DNA of 64,000 nt, from assembly GCA_021234155.1 (NCBI GenBank), contig JAJEKV010000005.1, positions 22,395,584-22,459,583 on the forward strand, read 5' to 3'. Shown piece by piece: positions 35,801 to 49,129 of the stretch. The notes beneath the pieces are model-generated. The model saw only the letters and a program-made list of their open reading frames with translations. It was not told the origin of the DNA and did not search any database. A program made the translations under genes and the position numbers. Numbering within the stretch: the first letter of the stretch is position 1; each line of letters starts with the position of its first letter. Source of the stretch: Isoetes taiwanensis. Taxonomy: Eukaryota > Streptophyta > Lycopodiopsida > Isoetales > Isoetaceae.

Positions 35801-38800
35801 GCTCGTAACCATTACCGAAGCATGTGTTCATTTGAGTCTTGGGTACTTTGCTATTCCATTTAGAATCGGACATCAATGGCAACAAATTATCATGAAGGGA
35901 ACTAATTAAAGCCGCGTTTGGGTACTTTGCATAGCAAATTGTAGGAGATGTGGTATGGGGGGACAAAACTATCCACAAGAATGCATGGAAAGACATGTGG
36001 ATTGCTATCTCAAACAGGCAAATCAAAACAATATTAAAGATTGAAAGAAATTTGAAAGATCAAGTTTCTTTGAACATGTTTAGCAGTGTTTGAAAACGAA
36101 AATAAAACGAAAAGAACTTTTTAATAGCATGGAAATGGCGTATATATAATGGTTATGCAGTAACAAGATAGCATCGTGGTCTATACTCTTGGCTTTGTGG
36201 TTTCTGAGGCGAGAAGTTCGATGAGAACAGCGCGAAGCGGTGGCCATCTTTACGTTACATAGAGTCTTTTGAAGTTGCATGCTTCGATGACCTTCTTACG
36301 TTGCGCCATTTTTGAAAGCATTTCCATGAATCGCTAACGGATCTGTTACCAAGCATATCGAGGAAATTTTCTGGAATGCAACATTACGAGCGATACGGCT
36401 TTGTCTAATACATGTTATCGTCTAGAAGTGAGCCATATTTCGGCACACCTTATCAACTAGAGTGCCACCCATGGAAGGACCACCTTCCCAACCCTTATAT
36501 GCAATTTCCATATTAATACATTTCCCTACCCTTATGTCTTTGCACCTATCTTTTGCTTGTCGTTGAAAACGGCTTTTAAATGTGACTATCACAGAATTCG
36601 CTTTCGGCATATGTAATCGGTCGCGATTCAGCGGCAACATCGCGACTAGCGATTACGTCAAGAAACTTGTTGATAGCTGTGGCTTGTTAAAATGAGATGC
36701 GGGCATGCATCTTGTCAGCCGATGTTGACAGCGAGGGCTAAACCCTATAACTTATAAGGTTCAATCTATAAATGCCATCAAGAATAGAAGTTATCTCTTC
36801 TAGACATTTTGTCGAGAAATGTATATAAAAACCATTTCCCTCGATTCTATAGCTTGAGCGAGCGAACACCATTTCCTAGAGTTGGCATTCATAAGCTCTA
36901 CATATAGTTTTCATCCAAAATAGTGATATTTTTTTGTATACAAATATGCATTTACAAATTTAGGGTCCAGCCATGTAGTATTTTGGCACTTGCATTGAGT
37001 TCCCTAATATATTTAGGCGTTTGACATTCCGGTTGCTTGACCCTTGTATTCCATGATAATCTCTAGGCCCGCCCAAATAGAAAATAGAGCTAAATTTTGT
37101 TTATATTTCAATTTCAATTTTGTCTTACGAAGTGTTTGTGGGATTCACTGGCGTGAAGCGGTGCAAAATATAAGAGCTTGTTGATTCGGGATCATGCTTC
37201 ATTTAAGTAGCAATTTTTAAAATTAGGCGATTGTGGGTGGAAGGCTTGAATGTATGTGCTATGCCAAGATCCATCTTTAATCTTTAATAGAAGTTACTAA
37301 AGTTATGTCGCGATGTTCTGTTAGAGTGGAAGGGTATAAGCCATTAGCTTCATAAAACATGTCTAGAGATTCACAGAGATATTTGGTGTCAATCACCTAC
37401 GAGTAGCTCATGACCCTGACTATGTTTAATATGTATTTTTTCAAGCGCCAACATGGGGGATGACTTAGCTAAGCATCTCCACCCAGGCACAAATACTTGA
37501 AATGAGCAAAATATTTTTCTTGAGAACTCTTGAGGAATTGACTTTGCAAGTTCATTAGAACATTGGCCTCTAGCTCCCAATTGTAATGCAATCTACAAGC
37601 GATGAGCATTGTCGGGGTTAAAGTACCTTCTGCGGTGGATGTGTGGCCTCTTTTGAAATTATCCAATGCAGCCCATATGGGTAACCATATAGCTGTAATG
37701 AGATCTATTTGGTGGTAGTACCGTATGCGAGAATGGCGTATGATTTAAGATACCGGTGGAAACCATACTATGGAAACTACTTGCCACAATGCTCCATGTC
37801 CTCGAAACCCAATAGCTGGCCCTACATCGTGGTCTAACCTACAAACATTAGGCTCTTGATAAGTCATCACGATTAGGTGGTCAAAATACTTTTGTTTGCC
37901 TCCATCAAGTAACACTCACTATCGCAAGGCCGAAATCAAAATCTACGGACAGCGATGCAGCCTTATATGTGTTTTGTTTTCACGGTGGCGATATTGCCAT
38001 ACAACTTTGGGATATTCACGGCTGAAATCCTATCGGCTTTATCGTCTCACCGACTTCGGGCGGGAGGCATTCCACCTTTCAAACATAAATCCATGTTACT
38101 CCGACGCCATGAGATCTTGAGATGGTGGGTATGTTTTGCAAAGATGGCCAATAATAAAGGAAATGAAGGGAGTATTCTAGATGCACAAAAGTTTTACGAT
38201 GCCGGGCCGGGACCTCTGCAAGTTCTAATGTGCCGTTAATAAGAGCTGACAAGAATGTATGGTGGAGAGAGACTTAAAGCTGCTCCATCCATTTCTTGGC
38301 ACAAAATCTACACTTCCATTACTTTTAGAAATAAAAGCACTTTGCTAAATCTATAGTAGGCTATCTAACTTGCTTGACCGGCCTGCATAAATTCATCTTC
38401 AAAGTCGAGTTCTAATAACTCAAAGAACTAGGGGCGTGAAGGCCATGTCCATGCATGATCAAGCGATGGTTGTCAAATATTTCTCAAAAGTGAGCCAAAC
38501 TCCATGCATTTGGAAATCACGATTTTGATAATCGAGATCAATTTCGGCTCATGCCAATATTCTGCACACATCCTTGCGTGAACAAAACTTCCATAAGAGC
38601 AGGAAAATAAGATATCCTTTTTGTACACATGATGGTCAACTTATTGCGGCGGGAAACAAAGAGAATCCCTTGCCATCTTTTGCCATCTTTGTGGATGTGC
38701 GAACCAAAAATGTTGATAAAGACCATAAGCAAAGCATTAATGCAAAACACATGTCAAGCGCGGTGCATTGCAATAACATTTGCAAGCACCTATTTTGCCA

Positions 38801-39711
38801 TGGTTTTATGGGTGAGTCTCTACACACTTCATGGAGTAAATAGACACATACTAGTTCTTCTTGGATCCAAGTATGATAATGATTCTACTATGTAATATGC
38901 ATTATGCGAAATTTCCATATTTAAATGAATGGTACGAAGCTTGAAAAAGATTGGAATATTCTTTTAAGTTGCTCAAAGAATCACGATCTTGGAAATGTGA
39001 GCTTCAATAACCGAAGCCTGGGTATGTGGCGGTGAGCTAAGGATAGTTTCATTCTATTGGTGAGATATTCAAAGTTCGGTCCGAGGGGACAGGGAATGGC
39101 AGAGGCGGAAAATGAGAGAGAAGGCAAACATGAAGCTTGTAGCTACAACATGAAACCTGACAAGTTGACACCAAAAAGCCTAAGTTCCTGCGAGAATCTT
39201 ATACCTTTAGCCATTCACGATTCTTTGTCTTAGATATGGTCCCCAAAGTTTTATAGTGGACACCAACACGGAAAACGGTGGTACCAATGGTGAATAGATG
39301 GCTTGTTCTCAGGTCTTCTTGAATACAGGCTGCAGCTAAGCCAAGCATATAAGGAATCAACGCACCTGCAACTGCTGGACACACGTGAACCATATCATAT
39401 AAAAGCATCCCACATGTAGAATTGTGACAACCCAAAACAAATCATTGAGGGAAATCTAGACACTTTATATTGACACAAATTAAAGAATGATATTGTTAGC
39501 TAGATGAGTTTGTAATATCTTAAATAAATATTCACCGAGCAGTACATGAATAAAATAACCCAGCGGAACATAAGGATGGAAGTGCATGGTGCTGGAGTCT
39601 CGAGCTTATAAGACCATAAGCTTAGCGGGCACGCAATCACAATGATATTTCGAGGAAGAGCTGGAACCATTGCACATGACCACATCAGTAAAGAAGAAGT
39701 GAATCACGTTA
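32821..39711. other. Repeat-derived, AC-rich then mixed DNA, no gene recognised
   Basis: 32.8-34.9 kb continues the A/C-rich tract seen after the 22-23 kb repeats, so the two loci probably belong to one element family. A degenerate tandem of about 73 bases lies at 34588-34714 (AATACAAGCACTGG... / AATACAAACATGG..., each with an AGCGGAC core). A 204-codon minus-strand frame at 35232-34618 has no recognisable motif; its hydrophobic/aromatic character is probably a by-product of A/C-rich DNA. 35.2-39.7 kb has only short frames. Confidence 0.4.
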
Positions 39712-41041
39712 GCTATGTCGGCACATAAAGGCTTCAGCGACTATGGATTCCCCACTCCCACAAATCCATGCTTAATCGATGGTTCAAGCCAAGGAATTCA
39801 AAGGGAGTGGTTTATAAGCTTTGCGCCAGCCCATCCTTCCACATTTTGAATGCCCGACTTAGAACACTCAAGCTTTTTAGGTGTTCATTCCTCAAAGAAG
39901 AATGTGCTGGAACATGGGCAAGTTACATTGTACATTTCATTTTACACGACAAAACTAAAAGGCCAAAAATATTATACATCTATCACGAACCACGATTATT
40001 CTTGTTTGATGTTTGCCCTCCATTTGGCTGCTTTCCATTTACCATCCTATTTGTGAGCCGCTAGAGCCGTGCTTTGCCAACAAAAAGCTATTTCCATGCC
40101 AGCAAATCATGTACATCTTCTTTATCATGGAAAAACAGAAATGCTCGAGTCAATCGGCATTAACTTATCTGCTTGAATGGTGAGGAGCTTCCTACATGGG
40201 GAACATTTTTCCTTAGGTCCTAAAATGTGGCAGCAATCCACCATATTTTCTAAAGATAAGTTAGTGCACTTAACTGCAACGGTAGAATGAAACCTCGAAT
40301 ATAGTAATGATGCAAGAATGATGACATGGTCGAGAAAAAACGAGGCCAGAGCAGGGAACGCTCTTCATAAGATATCCACTATGTCGGTACATAAAAGCTT
40401 CCAGCGACCTTCCATGGTTTCCCCCACTCACAAATCTACATCTTAATCGATAGTTCCAATAAAGAATTCAAGGGAAATGGATTTGCATCGCTTTTGCATA
40501 GCCCATCTTCCACATTTTGAATGCCAGCTTGAACACTCAAGCTTTTTTTAAGTTGTTCATTCCTCAAAGAAAGAATGCGCAGACATGGGCAAGTACATTG
40601 TACATTTCATTTGACAAACTAAAGACCATGTATGTCTAGCCCCAGAACCACGATTATTCTTGTTTGATGGTACGCCCCTCCATTGAATGCGCTTTCCATT
40701 TACCATCCACTATTGTAGAGCCGGACTTCTAGGCCAGGTGTTTTCCCAACAAAAGCTATTTCCGCATGTAGCCAAATCATGTAATCGCTGCTTTATCGCG
40801 AAGCAGTAGCAGGGAGTCGTGGTAGCTTATCTGCCGGAGAGTATTAATTAGGGGCTTCCCTGCATGGGAACATTTTTAATGATTCCTAGAAATATTGTAG
40901 CAATCACCATATTTCTAAAAGATAAGTTAGTGCATAGCACGGCCGATGAATGAAACCACCTCCGAGTATATATTGGCCATTCAAGGAATGATGTGAGATG
41001 AAAAACGGGAATAAAGGCGGGAACACTCTTAGCAAGATATC
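39712..41041. repeat. Tandem duplication, two units of about 665 bp
   Basis: Unit one is 39712-40377 and unit two 40378-41041. Shared landmarks in order: CTATGTCGG(C/T)ACATAAA; CCACATTTTGAATGCC; AACACTCAAGCTTTTT; GTTCATTCCTCAAAGAA; ACATTGTACATTTCATTT; CCACGATTATTCTTGTTTGA; TTTCCATTTACCATCC; AAGATAAGTTAGTGCA; and an end near AAGATATC. The copies differ by many one- to few-base indels. The array ends about 325 bases before the first candidate ATG of the phosphatase gene. Confidence 0.85.
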
Positions 41042-41365
41042 AGAGCACCCAGTAGCACCTACGACTTGGAATTTCCATGAATTTACGGTAGATGAAATAA
41101 GCGAGCTGAAGCAGCCCGACCACACCGCAAAAGTCTCACACAACGGCGACCGTGGGCCTCTAGAATTGCTTCAAAGAGGAGTGTCAACTTGGTTTTGAAA
41201 TACCAAGCGATCTGGCGCCTTATAACTAAACAAGCAATTATTAAGATTTTACTAAAGTTTCAAGGGTGTTGGAGAATGTTTTGCTTTGCTTGAGATTGTT
41301 GAGTTCAATTTTATTGCGGTGAAAATGGCATATCCTCTGGAGTAAACCTCGACAGCACATGTGTC

Positions 41366-41554
41366 ATGGCGACGTTTGAAAGGCCATCACTTTACAGTAA
41401 ACTGAAGGAGCTTTTGAGATTCCCTTTTCGAGCAGACAGACATGGTTACTTATTTAGCAAGCTCGACTATGGCCGTGGCCTTCTATTTCTGGATTCTAGC
41501 GCTGCCATTACTTCTCCTAACTGCTGCACCTATTGTCTTTCCATTAGAGGATAA
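41366..41554 (+). other. Upstream ORF overlapping the MINPP start
   Basis: An ATG in good context (GTCATGG) at 41366 opens a 62-codon frame that differs from the MINPP frame and terminates at 41554, beyond both candidate MINPP start codons (41442, 41469). If it lies on the mRNA it would limit main-frame initiation; the transcription start is unknown. Confidence 0.4.
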
Positions 41555-44500
41555 ATTCGATATCCGGGAGCATGTGTCCAGCACAACCAGGTGCTCGGCT
41601 TGTCAAATTTCATTTTATGCAAACTTCAGCCCTGTTGATTGACATAGGACTTATTATATGAATTCACATCGCAACTTGGATTATGCATAACCCAGAAAAT
41701 CACATAAGTTTATCATTCTATAGACTTGCATTGCATTTGGCAAGAGTATTTGAGAGTGTAGGGCAACCTAAGGCTTTCTTATTGGAAATGGAAACAATGT
41801 TTGGTACCTGGGCAGGTACGATGTGTCGAGGAAGGCTGCAAACAAAATATTTCCCAATGAGGATCCAATCCCACCTGCTGGATGCAAGGCCATCCATCTA
41901 AATCTTGTTGTCAGTATCAATACTTTTCTTACTGCATCTTAAAACATATTTGATCTTGTATTATGGAATGGGCAGGCTAGACATGGTACTCGGGCACCTA
42001 CAAAGAAAAGATTGCACGAATTTATGGAGTTGGAAAATCGTTTGGCATCATTGTTTGGTGCTTCATCTAATAATGGTGGAGTACCGGCTTGGCTGTTGAA
42101 ATGGCGCTCAACATGGGATGGCAAGGTTGTTGGAGGTGAGCTAACTGCAGAAGGAGAAGAAGAGATGTTTGGACTTGGTGAAAGAGTACGTGAGAGATTT
42201 CCAGACCTCTTTGAACAAAGTTACCACCCCTCTGTTTATCCAATCTTGGCAACACAAGTATGTACTGATGAAGAAACCTTACAGCTTGAAAGGATTTTCT
42301 GAACTCTCATTCTCCTATAACTAGGTTTCCTGTTCAGGTTCCAAGAGCATCAGCTAGTGCAGTCGCATTTGGAATGGGTTTATTTGCTGGAAAGGGTTCA
42401 CTAGGTTTGGGAAAAAATCGTGCATTTGCTGTGACAAGCGATTCACGAGCATATGATATTCATCTTCGGTTTCATGAAACATGCTATAATTACAAGGTAA
42501 TATAGTTCTTATTGTATGAAAAATAAGTTTTTTAGTTTATCCTTTGGCAAAGTGCGAGCCTCTACAATCTCATATCCCATAACCCTGTGATTATAGGAAG
42601 CAAAAGCAAGCCGTAAACCGCTCGTGGCAAAATGGCAAGGTGATGTGTATACAAAGGTTGCTGGCGCGGTATCAGAACGTTTTAATATTAGCTTCACAGG
42701 CAGTGACATCTCTTCTCTATGGCTTCTTTGTAAACAGGTGCGCGTATTGGTATGCTTATGAATACGAAACCTGTCATCAAGCATTTTTTTTACTTTATAC
42801 ACATAAAGCACATGGGCATGGCATCTCAGATATTAACCATTATCCAGGTGCATAACAAATATATCTTCCACGTTTTGTGTGTCGAATGAGTATCTAGGAA
42901 AACATGTAATGTATTATAGATTGCATCCAGTTCCTATTCATTTAAACTCCTAAAGGAAAAACTTAAAGTGGCCTACAATATGAAGCTGGATTGGTCAGAA
43001 ATGTGTTGATGGGGAAACAAGCTTACAGAAAGCAAATGCATAGGATTGATTGTTCGATCTCAAACAACATCTCGCTGCAAAGCAAAAAGCAATACTTTGT
43101 GTATATCAGGCATCTGAAACTTTAGCATTAAAAATGGAGATTAGAAGATGTAAATTGCGTTACTATTTGTAGGCATAAGTGGTAGCAGTATCTTTCCAAG
43201 CATCCTTCCTCGTTTATTTTGGTTTTGTTCACTCAATTCTCCCTGTGTTCTACAAGATGGGTCTACCCAATCGTAGTATGGTTGATGTTGGTGGCGGCCT
43301 GTTCATATCATGATGGTGAAGGGATGCCATAAGGAAAAAAGTCGAAAGAAAGAAAGAGAAGAAAGATTTCTTAATGTCCATTGAAGACCTGTACTGTCTG
43401 GGAAACGAAGTGTATATGACATTTTGAACCTGCTAGGAGATCATGAGCTTCCTAATCATCTAATGTGAAGATATGTATTGAAGACCAGTACTCTCTAGGA
43501 AAACAAATGTATATGTCATTTGAACCTGCTAGGAGATCATGAACGTCATCTAATGTAATCTATTGCAAAAACCATTAATCTGCCTACAAAATATTCGACC
43601 CTATGAAGTTGTCACATTTGCCAGTCTGATCACCTGTCGGCATTTGGCATCTATTGTTTCTGTTTGAAAGCACTGTTTGTGTCTTTATGCCTTGGAAATT
43701 GCTATAGTAGTGTCTCGTTGCTGGGACTCTTCCTTATCTGAGATCATAGCACTGTCAGTTAAATATTAAACTTTATGCATATTTAATCGATTTGGATAAT
43801 GATTCCCGGCAGTGCTTTATAGTCTGCATTTTGAGAGCATTAAAAATTTTCCCCATCTTTTCCAGCTACCCTTTGAGTGCTGTGATGTCAGATACGATAT
43901 TAAGGTACTGAAGATTGGAGCTGCTGAGAGCATGGTATCATTGAACTTTATTAATGCCTGCTCGTGTATTTCCCAAGTAATGATGCTGTCAAGCCCAAAT
44001 GATGTTTATATTGGAGACAACGACTCTTGTTGAATGACTATTGACACTTGACAGACCAGAAAGTAAATGATGAAGAGAAGTGTCTACTAAGTTGCTCTGA
44101 GACGGCTAATTTCTTGTGCCAAGTGGACCAACTTCACTAGCATGTCTTTATTTAACGTAATGAGCATGTTAACAATGAGTATGTTAACATGATGTGTCAG
44201 TGGACACATCAGTAATATGTATGCCGCATGTCAAGTAATTTACATGAGATGTGTGATATATATTTAGATGTCCAGTTATTATGCCTATACAACATTGACA
44301 ATTAATACACCATTTCTATGTATTAGAAGTTACTTAGCTAGCATGCCTGTGCCACTTTATAACTCATCGATGTGTTAGTGCACATGGATGGATGTGCACA
44401 TGAGATGGTGAATTAGCACTAATAGGTACCTAAGTCATCATGTCTAAATTTTAGGAATTCTATAACATTTGTATCAATCACAATTAGTACTTGCAAAATA

Positions 44501-46014
44501 TACAATCTTTTAGAGTTGATTTTCAGAATTTACGTTTTCATTCGTTTGACCTGGTAAGTTCTATTTCCTTTCTGCATCTGATAATAACAATGGGTTAATA
44601 TTCGTTCCAGGAAGCTTCTATCTTCGAGATACTGGATCAGGCCTGTGGGTTGTTCACAACAGAAGAGGTGAGGTGTTCCTTCCCTTTAGTGCTTTTTACA
44701 ATGTATACTCGTTGAATTTTGCTTTTATACGCTTGATTGTTGGGCAGGTCATGCTGTTGGAGTGGGCTGATGATGTGGAGTTGCATCATTTAAAAGGCTA
44801 TGGTGAATCTATCAATTATCGGATGGGTATAACTCTCCTGGAAAACGTGATAGAGGCAATGGACTTGGCTATTGAAGGAAACAAAGGTGGCTGTAACTTT
44901 CCATTTTCGTATTGATATTGGGGACGTGGAAAAGAATCTGAAATGCATTCTAGCAAATAAAGCTATTAGCTGATTCTTCTGCAGTAGATTTTGAGTTTTA
45001 TATCATTTGTTATTTAGAAGGCTCATTCTACTGACTTCTTCTAGGTAATAGCACTGCATGGTCACTTGAAAAGGGCAGGTTTCGATTTGCACATGCCGAG
45101 ACTGTGATACCATTTACTTGTCTACTTGGCTTGTTTTTGGACAGAGCTGGTATGTTCTGTTGATAAATACTTATGCTATCTCCCAAAGTTCTTTCTTAGA
45201 CAATCTATAGAATCTTGGACCAAGTTCTACTGACCCTTTCCAAATAGATAACCTAAAATTGAGTTTAATCTCATACTGACTGAAGGGACTATTGCAGACA
45301 TGAAGACAGTTGAACAGGAGAAGCCTTTAGCCAATCCAGTTAAGCCTCCATTGCAGAGGTTGTGGACAGGAAGCATTGTAGCACCATTTGGAGCAAACAC
45401 ACTTCTAGTTCTATATAAGTGTCCTTCAGATAAACAAAATATAAAGGAAGCAAAATTTCTAGTGCAAGTCCTGCACAATGAGAAGCCTATTACAATGCCA
45501 GTAAGCATTTCTTCCTTAATGCAATGCTACAACATTGTGCTTCCTATAGTTTTATCTTTTGTTTGTTTTTGCTCATGGAAAACATTCCTATGTCCAGGCT
45601 TGCAAGGAAGAACACTTTTGCCCGGTGGAGCTGTTTAAAGTAAACTTTTTTCTCTTTTCTTTTTTTATGGCAATGCTAAGGAAATCAGTTTCTGAAGGGA
45701 ATTGTCATTATTCAGTAGTTTTATGTATTTGTGCCCTCACTTATGAGCTGGTCATTTAAGGAGAATCGAAAGAGTTATTGAATTTAAAGGAATAAGGCAA
45801 GGTTGGAGCTGACATTGTTGTCTTTTCTTTCCAGAAGGCGGTTGCAGCACCTCACCTGAAGCACACTTTTAATGGTCTGTGCATGCCCGAATGCAATTCG
45901 AAAAAGTTGTCTTGGACTGCCTGGCTTTATAAACAGCTGGGATATGGACCACAAAAATGTAATTTAAGAAACTCGTATGATAAAAATGGATTAGATAATA
46001 ATAGCGATCTATAG
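41442..46014 (+). CDS. Multiple inositol polyphosphate phosphatase (histidine phosphatase clade 2)
   Basis: A complete gene with eleven exons that join in frame: 41442-41590, 41816-41909, 41976-42257, 42338-42496, 42597-42737, 44611-44667, 44748-44886, 45045-45149, 45298-45500, 45598-45639 and 45835-46014 (TAG). All introns are GT-AG. The product has 516 residues, or 507 from the in-frame ATG at 41469. A hydrophobic N terminus (MAVAFYFWILALPLLLLTAA) is a signal peptide or anchor, implying the secretory route. The catalytic RHGTRAP motif is residues 83-89 and the proton-donor HAE motif is 357-359. Other family blocks are RERFPDLFEQSYHPSVYPIL, VPRASASAVAFGMGLF, AFAVTSDSRAYD, DISSLWLLCKQ, LLEWADDVELHHLKGYGES and HFCPVELFK. 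MINPP enzymes dephosphorylate InsP6 (phytate) and other inositol phosphates. The C terminus ends NNSDL, not a clear KDEL-type signal. Intron 5 is long (1.87 kb). Confidence 0.93.
43381..43562. repeat. Tandem duplication in MINPP intron 5
   Basis: Two copies (43381-43477 and 43478-43562) share TTGAAGACC-GTACT, GTATATG-CATTTTGAACC, TGCTAGGAGATCATGA and CATCTAATGT. They are preceded by a purine-rich GAAAGAAAGAAAGAGAAGAAAG tract near 43342-43370. Confidence 0.85.
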
Positions 46015-49000
46015 CTCTTTCCAGATTTGGCATAAAGCTAAGCACAACAACTTGCAACATGCTTTCACCAAAATGGGGGGTGTACTTAATTCTGGAAAGC
46101 GTAATATTTGACAGATTACAATATGTTAAACTAGCTGAATTCAATGTTGGGATCTTTAGTAGTCAAGGCTGGGGGTTTTCACTTCCAGTCAAACACGATG
46201 CGGAAAGAAATGATGAGAGAATCCGGTGTCGTGTTCTAGATGGGTGCATGGCAATCTAACGAGCAATATACTATGATCTGATCTGTATTTTAAGCACCAA
46301 TCTGCAACATTTTGTAAAGCATGGAAGCAGCAAGGACCGAATTAAAGACAAGTGCCGGAACCAAAACAGAAGTCCAAATGCTCACTTAAATGCCCAAGCA
46401 ATGGTGTGGGATCAAACAACTGGCAAGAGCCTGATAGGCTTTGCTGAGCCAACAATGGGTAGATAAACACTCTTCTGAAGCCAAATGACTAAACTACCTA
46501 TTCTGAATCAGATGCGGATAACTCCCAATTTGCTGCCCATCCGCATGGCAGGTAATCAACTGAATCTTGTTACATGAACTTCTTTGTTACAAGCTTATGC
46601 AAGGCGGAGGTTGAAGGAAGCGATAATTGCCGTTTTGCATTTGTTGATGGGTGCAACATTTGTTGGTGTGCATGTTTTGCGTTTGTTGATCGGTTTTGGA
46701 GGACAACACTGTTGCATCGTATTCAAAATTGGACCATGTTGATGTTGCACTGTCACAACTTCCAAATTTTAAATAAATCTGAGGACTAAGTTATCTCATG
46801 CGTCATAGGGCAGTACACTGCTAGAACTTTCATTCTTTAAATGCAGCATGTTTTGGTCAAAATTTCAATAGAATCGCTTTCCTTCTCCTGGTAAGAAAGT
46901 TTAAACCGCTTTTTTTAGTCTTTTAGGCGTATAAACTTAAACTTGCAATATTTCATTTCATATTGAGGCAAGGCGTTCCTTGCATTGTTGGGACCACGTA
47001 TTGTATGCAAAATCGTATATTTTGCCATGTTTGAGCAGCTTAATTGCATTTAAAGGTCATATTTTTTTTTTGGGTTGTTTAAATGGTTTTTCTGCCATCA
47101 AAAGAACAAAGGTACGTTGCGAATTTTTTGGAGTCGAATTTCTAGAGCATGGATAAGATTTCATGTTGCTTTCTATTTGCGGCCTAGGTTTCCTGATTTT
47201 GGGACCATGGGCGGATTGTAGAGAGCAAGGGCGATGGAGCAATTGTGCAGAGCAGGGACTTCCGAGTTGTTTTCTTCTGGCCAGAATCGTCTGGCTTAGG
47301 GCAGAAGCCATAGCTTAGGCAGCTTACGGCGATTCTGTTGATGGTTTAATTTAAACAGATCAGCCATATATATTGTCCTCACATGTTGATATCGTGGTCG
47401 ATCATCAGGATTTAGTCTCCACTTCTTATCCTAGCAGTTGATATACCGTTATGCATAAGGAAGGCCCTTCTTGGCTACAGGCTCCCCACTAGGAGCCAAG
47501 TACCTCCTCGTATGAGGCTAGTTGAGATCTTGTTTGGGATCCTCTTCGGCATAGGCCATCTATGTAGGACATGAGTCAACTGGTCTCACCAACAAGGACA
47601 TACCCTTCTTGACATCTTGATAGAGATCAAATATTTCAACTCGATTGTATGGTCTACCAGAGGCATCTGACTCGGCCAATGTATTTTGTCTTGCGCGAGG
47701 CTAAACGTCTTGAATTTCTTGGCTACCCGCAGGAACTCAAGCACATGTAATATAGAAGACCATTAGTAGTCAATAACCTCATGCATGTATGTACTAGACC
47801 ATGAGTTCTGACGAGCTCTAGAGATAACTGCCCAATGCGTCATGCATTATGATCTCTCAAATAGCTTATATAGTTCAGACTACCACGTGGTTGGATAGCT
47901 TTAGGTAATCCACTATCATAGGGAAGCCCCTATCATTTTCTCTCCAAAACTCGATACCATTTTTAGGTAACCATTTCCGATGTCCTGGTTTCATCTTGTA
48001 AAACATAAGTGGCCATCCATCCATCCTTCATGATTAATTTGAGCAGGAGAGACTCTAGGTGACTAATTAAACAATAGACTTACCTGGAAGGTATAATTCT
48101 ACAAAGGCCTTCCAATTGAGAACTTTCAATAACAAGATAAGAGGCCGGTGCCTTTGTTTGCATTCCTGTTCGTATTAGCTTCGAACTTGGAGTGCGATTT
48201 TCATTTACTATAGGCTGTTCTTGGTACATTGTTGCTATTGTTCACCTTTAGTGCTTATTCCTGCTCCTACTACTACTGTTGTTCTTGCTTTGCCAATTGC
48301 TGGATTACGTATACCTTAGAGATGCGCTATCCAGTAGGAGTTTGCATCAGACCCCTAGCGGGAACTATGCTTGCGTATGGTCTCACAGGTGTAGGGGCTT
48401 TCCACAGCAGAGCCCAGTCTCAACTCCATTCTTTGCGGATATGAATTTCATCTTCCAGGGCATAGGCTATTGGATCTTCTGGGCTATCAGCACTATACAT
48501 TGTGCAATGTGCATCGGCGAATAACGGAATGCAGCACCGCTACTGCCGAATAACCTGGAACCATGGAGTCTCCCTTGCCAAAGATGGACAAATACAATCG
48601 CTACCTATGGGTTGAGTGTAGAGATGCAGTGGCAACCCCCTCTTTGTAAAAGCATGCTACTTCCCATATGCAGGTTTTAACTTCTATTGCTACCACTCAG
48701 ATGTGGATAGGCTGGATCCATATGACGATCTATATGATTATAGTAGCACAGAGTTTGGGCTACGTCATGTTATTTAGAGACTTCAGTGCATGCACACGCA
48801 TAGAACATCTAATGAACACGACCCCTTGGGGGACTTGTTAAAAGCACTTCATCTGCGAGAGGGTTCTTGGCCATCGAACCACATGCGCGGGAATCCAGTT
48901 AGAACACACCCGATCCGTGCTATGACGCGGTTGCTTCAGATATGCAACATCTTTGACTTGGTCATTTGCAATGGTCTAGCATAGAATGGTCTTCGAGGGG

Positions 49001-49129
49001 AAAACCTTGGCAGTAGTAAGTATGCTGACAAACTATACAATGATATATCGTATTAGGGTGCATTTCAATGCCTTGGAGGACATATCTAAGTGTGCATATT
49101 CATGATCTCTTGAAGGTACGATCCTAGTA
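46015..49129. other. Intergenic, no gene recognised
   Basis: 46.0-47.3 kb is AT-rich 3' flank of MINPP. 47.3-48.2 kb shows minus-strand coding-like shreds (e.g. WLPKNGIEFWRENDRGFPYD near 47950) with no family assigned. 48.2-49.1 kb is probably the decayed downstream part of retroelement DNA. Confidence 0.45.
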
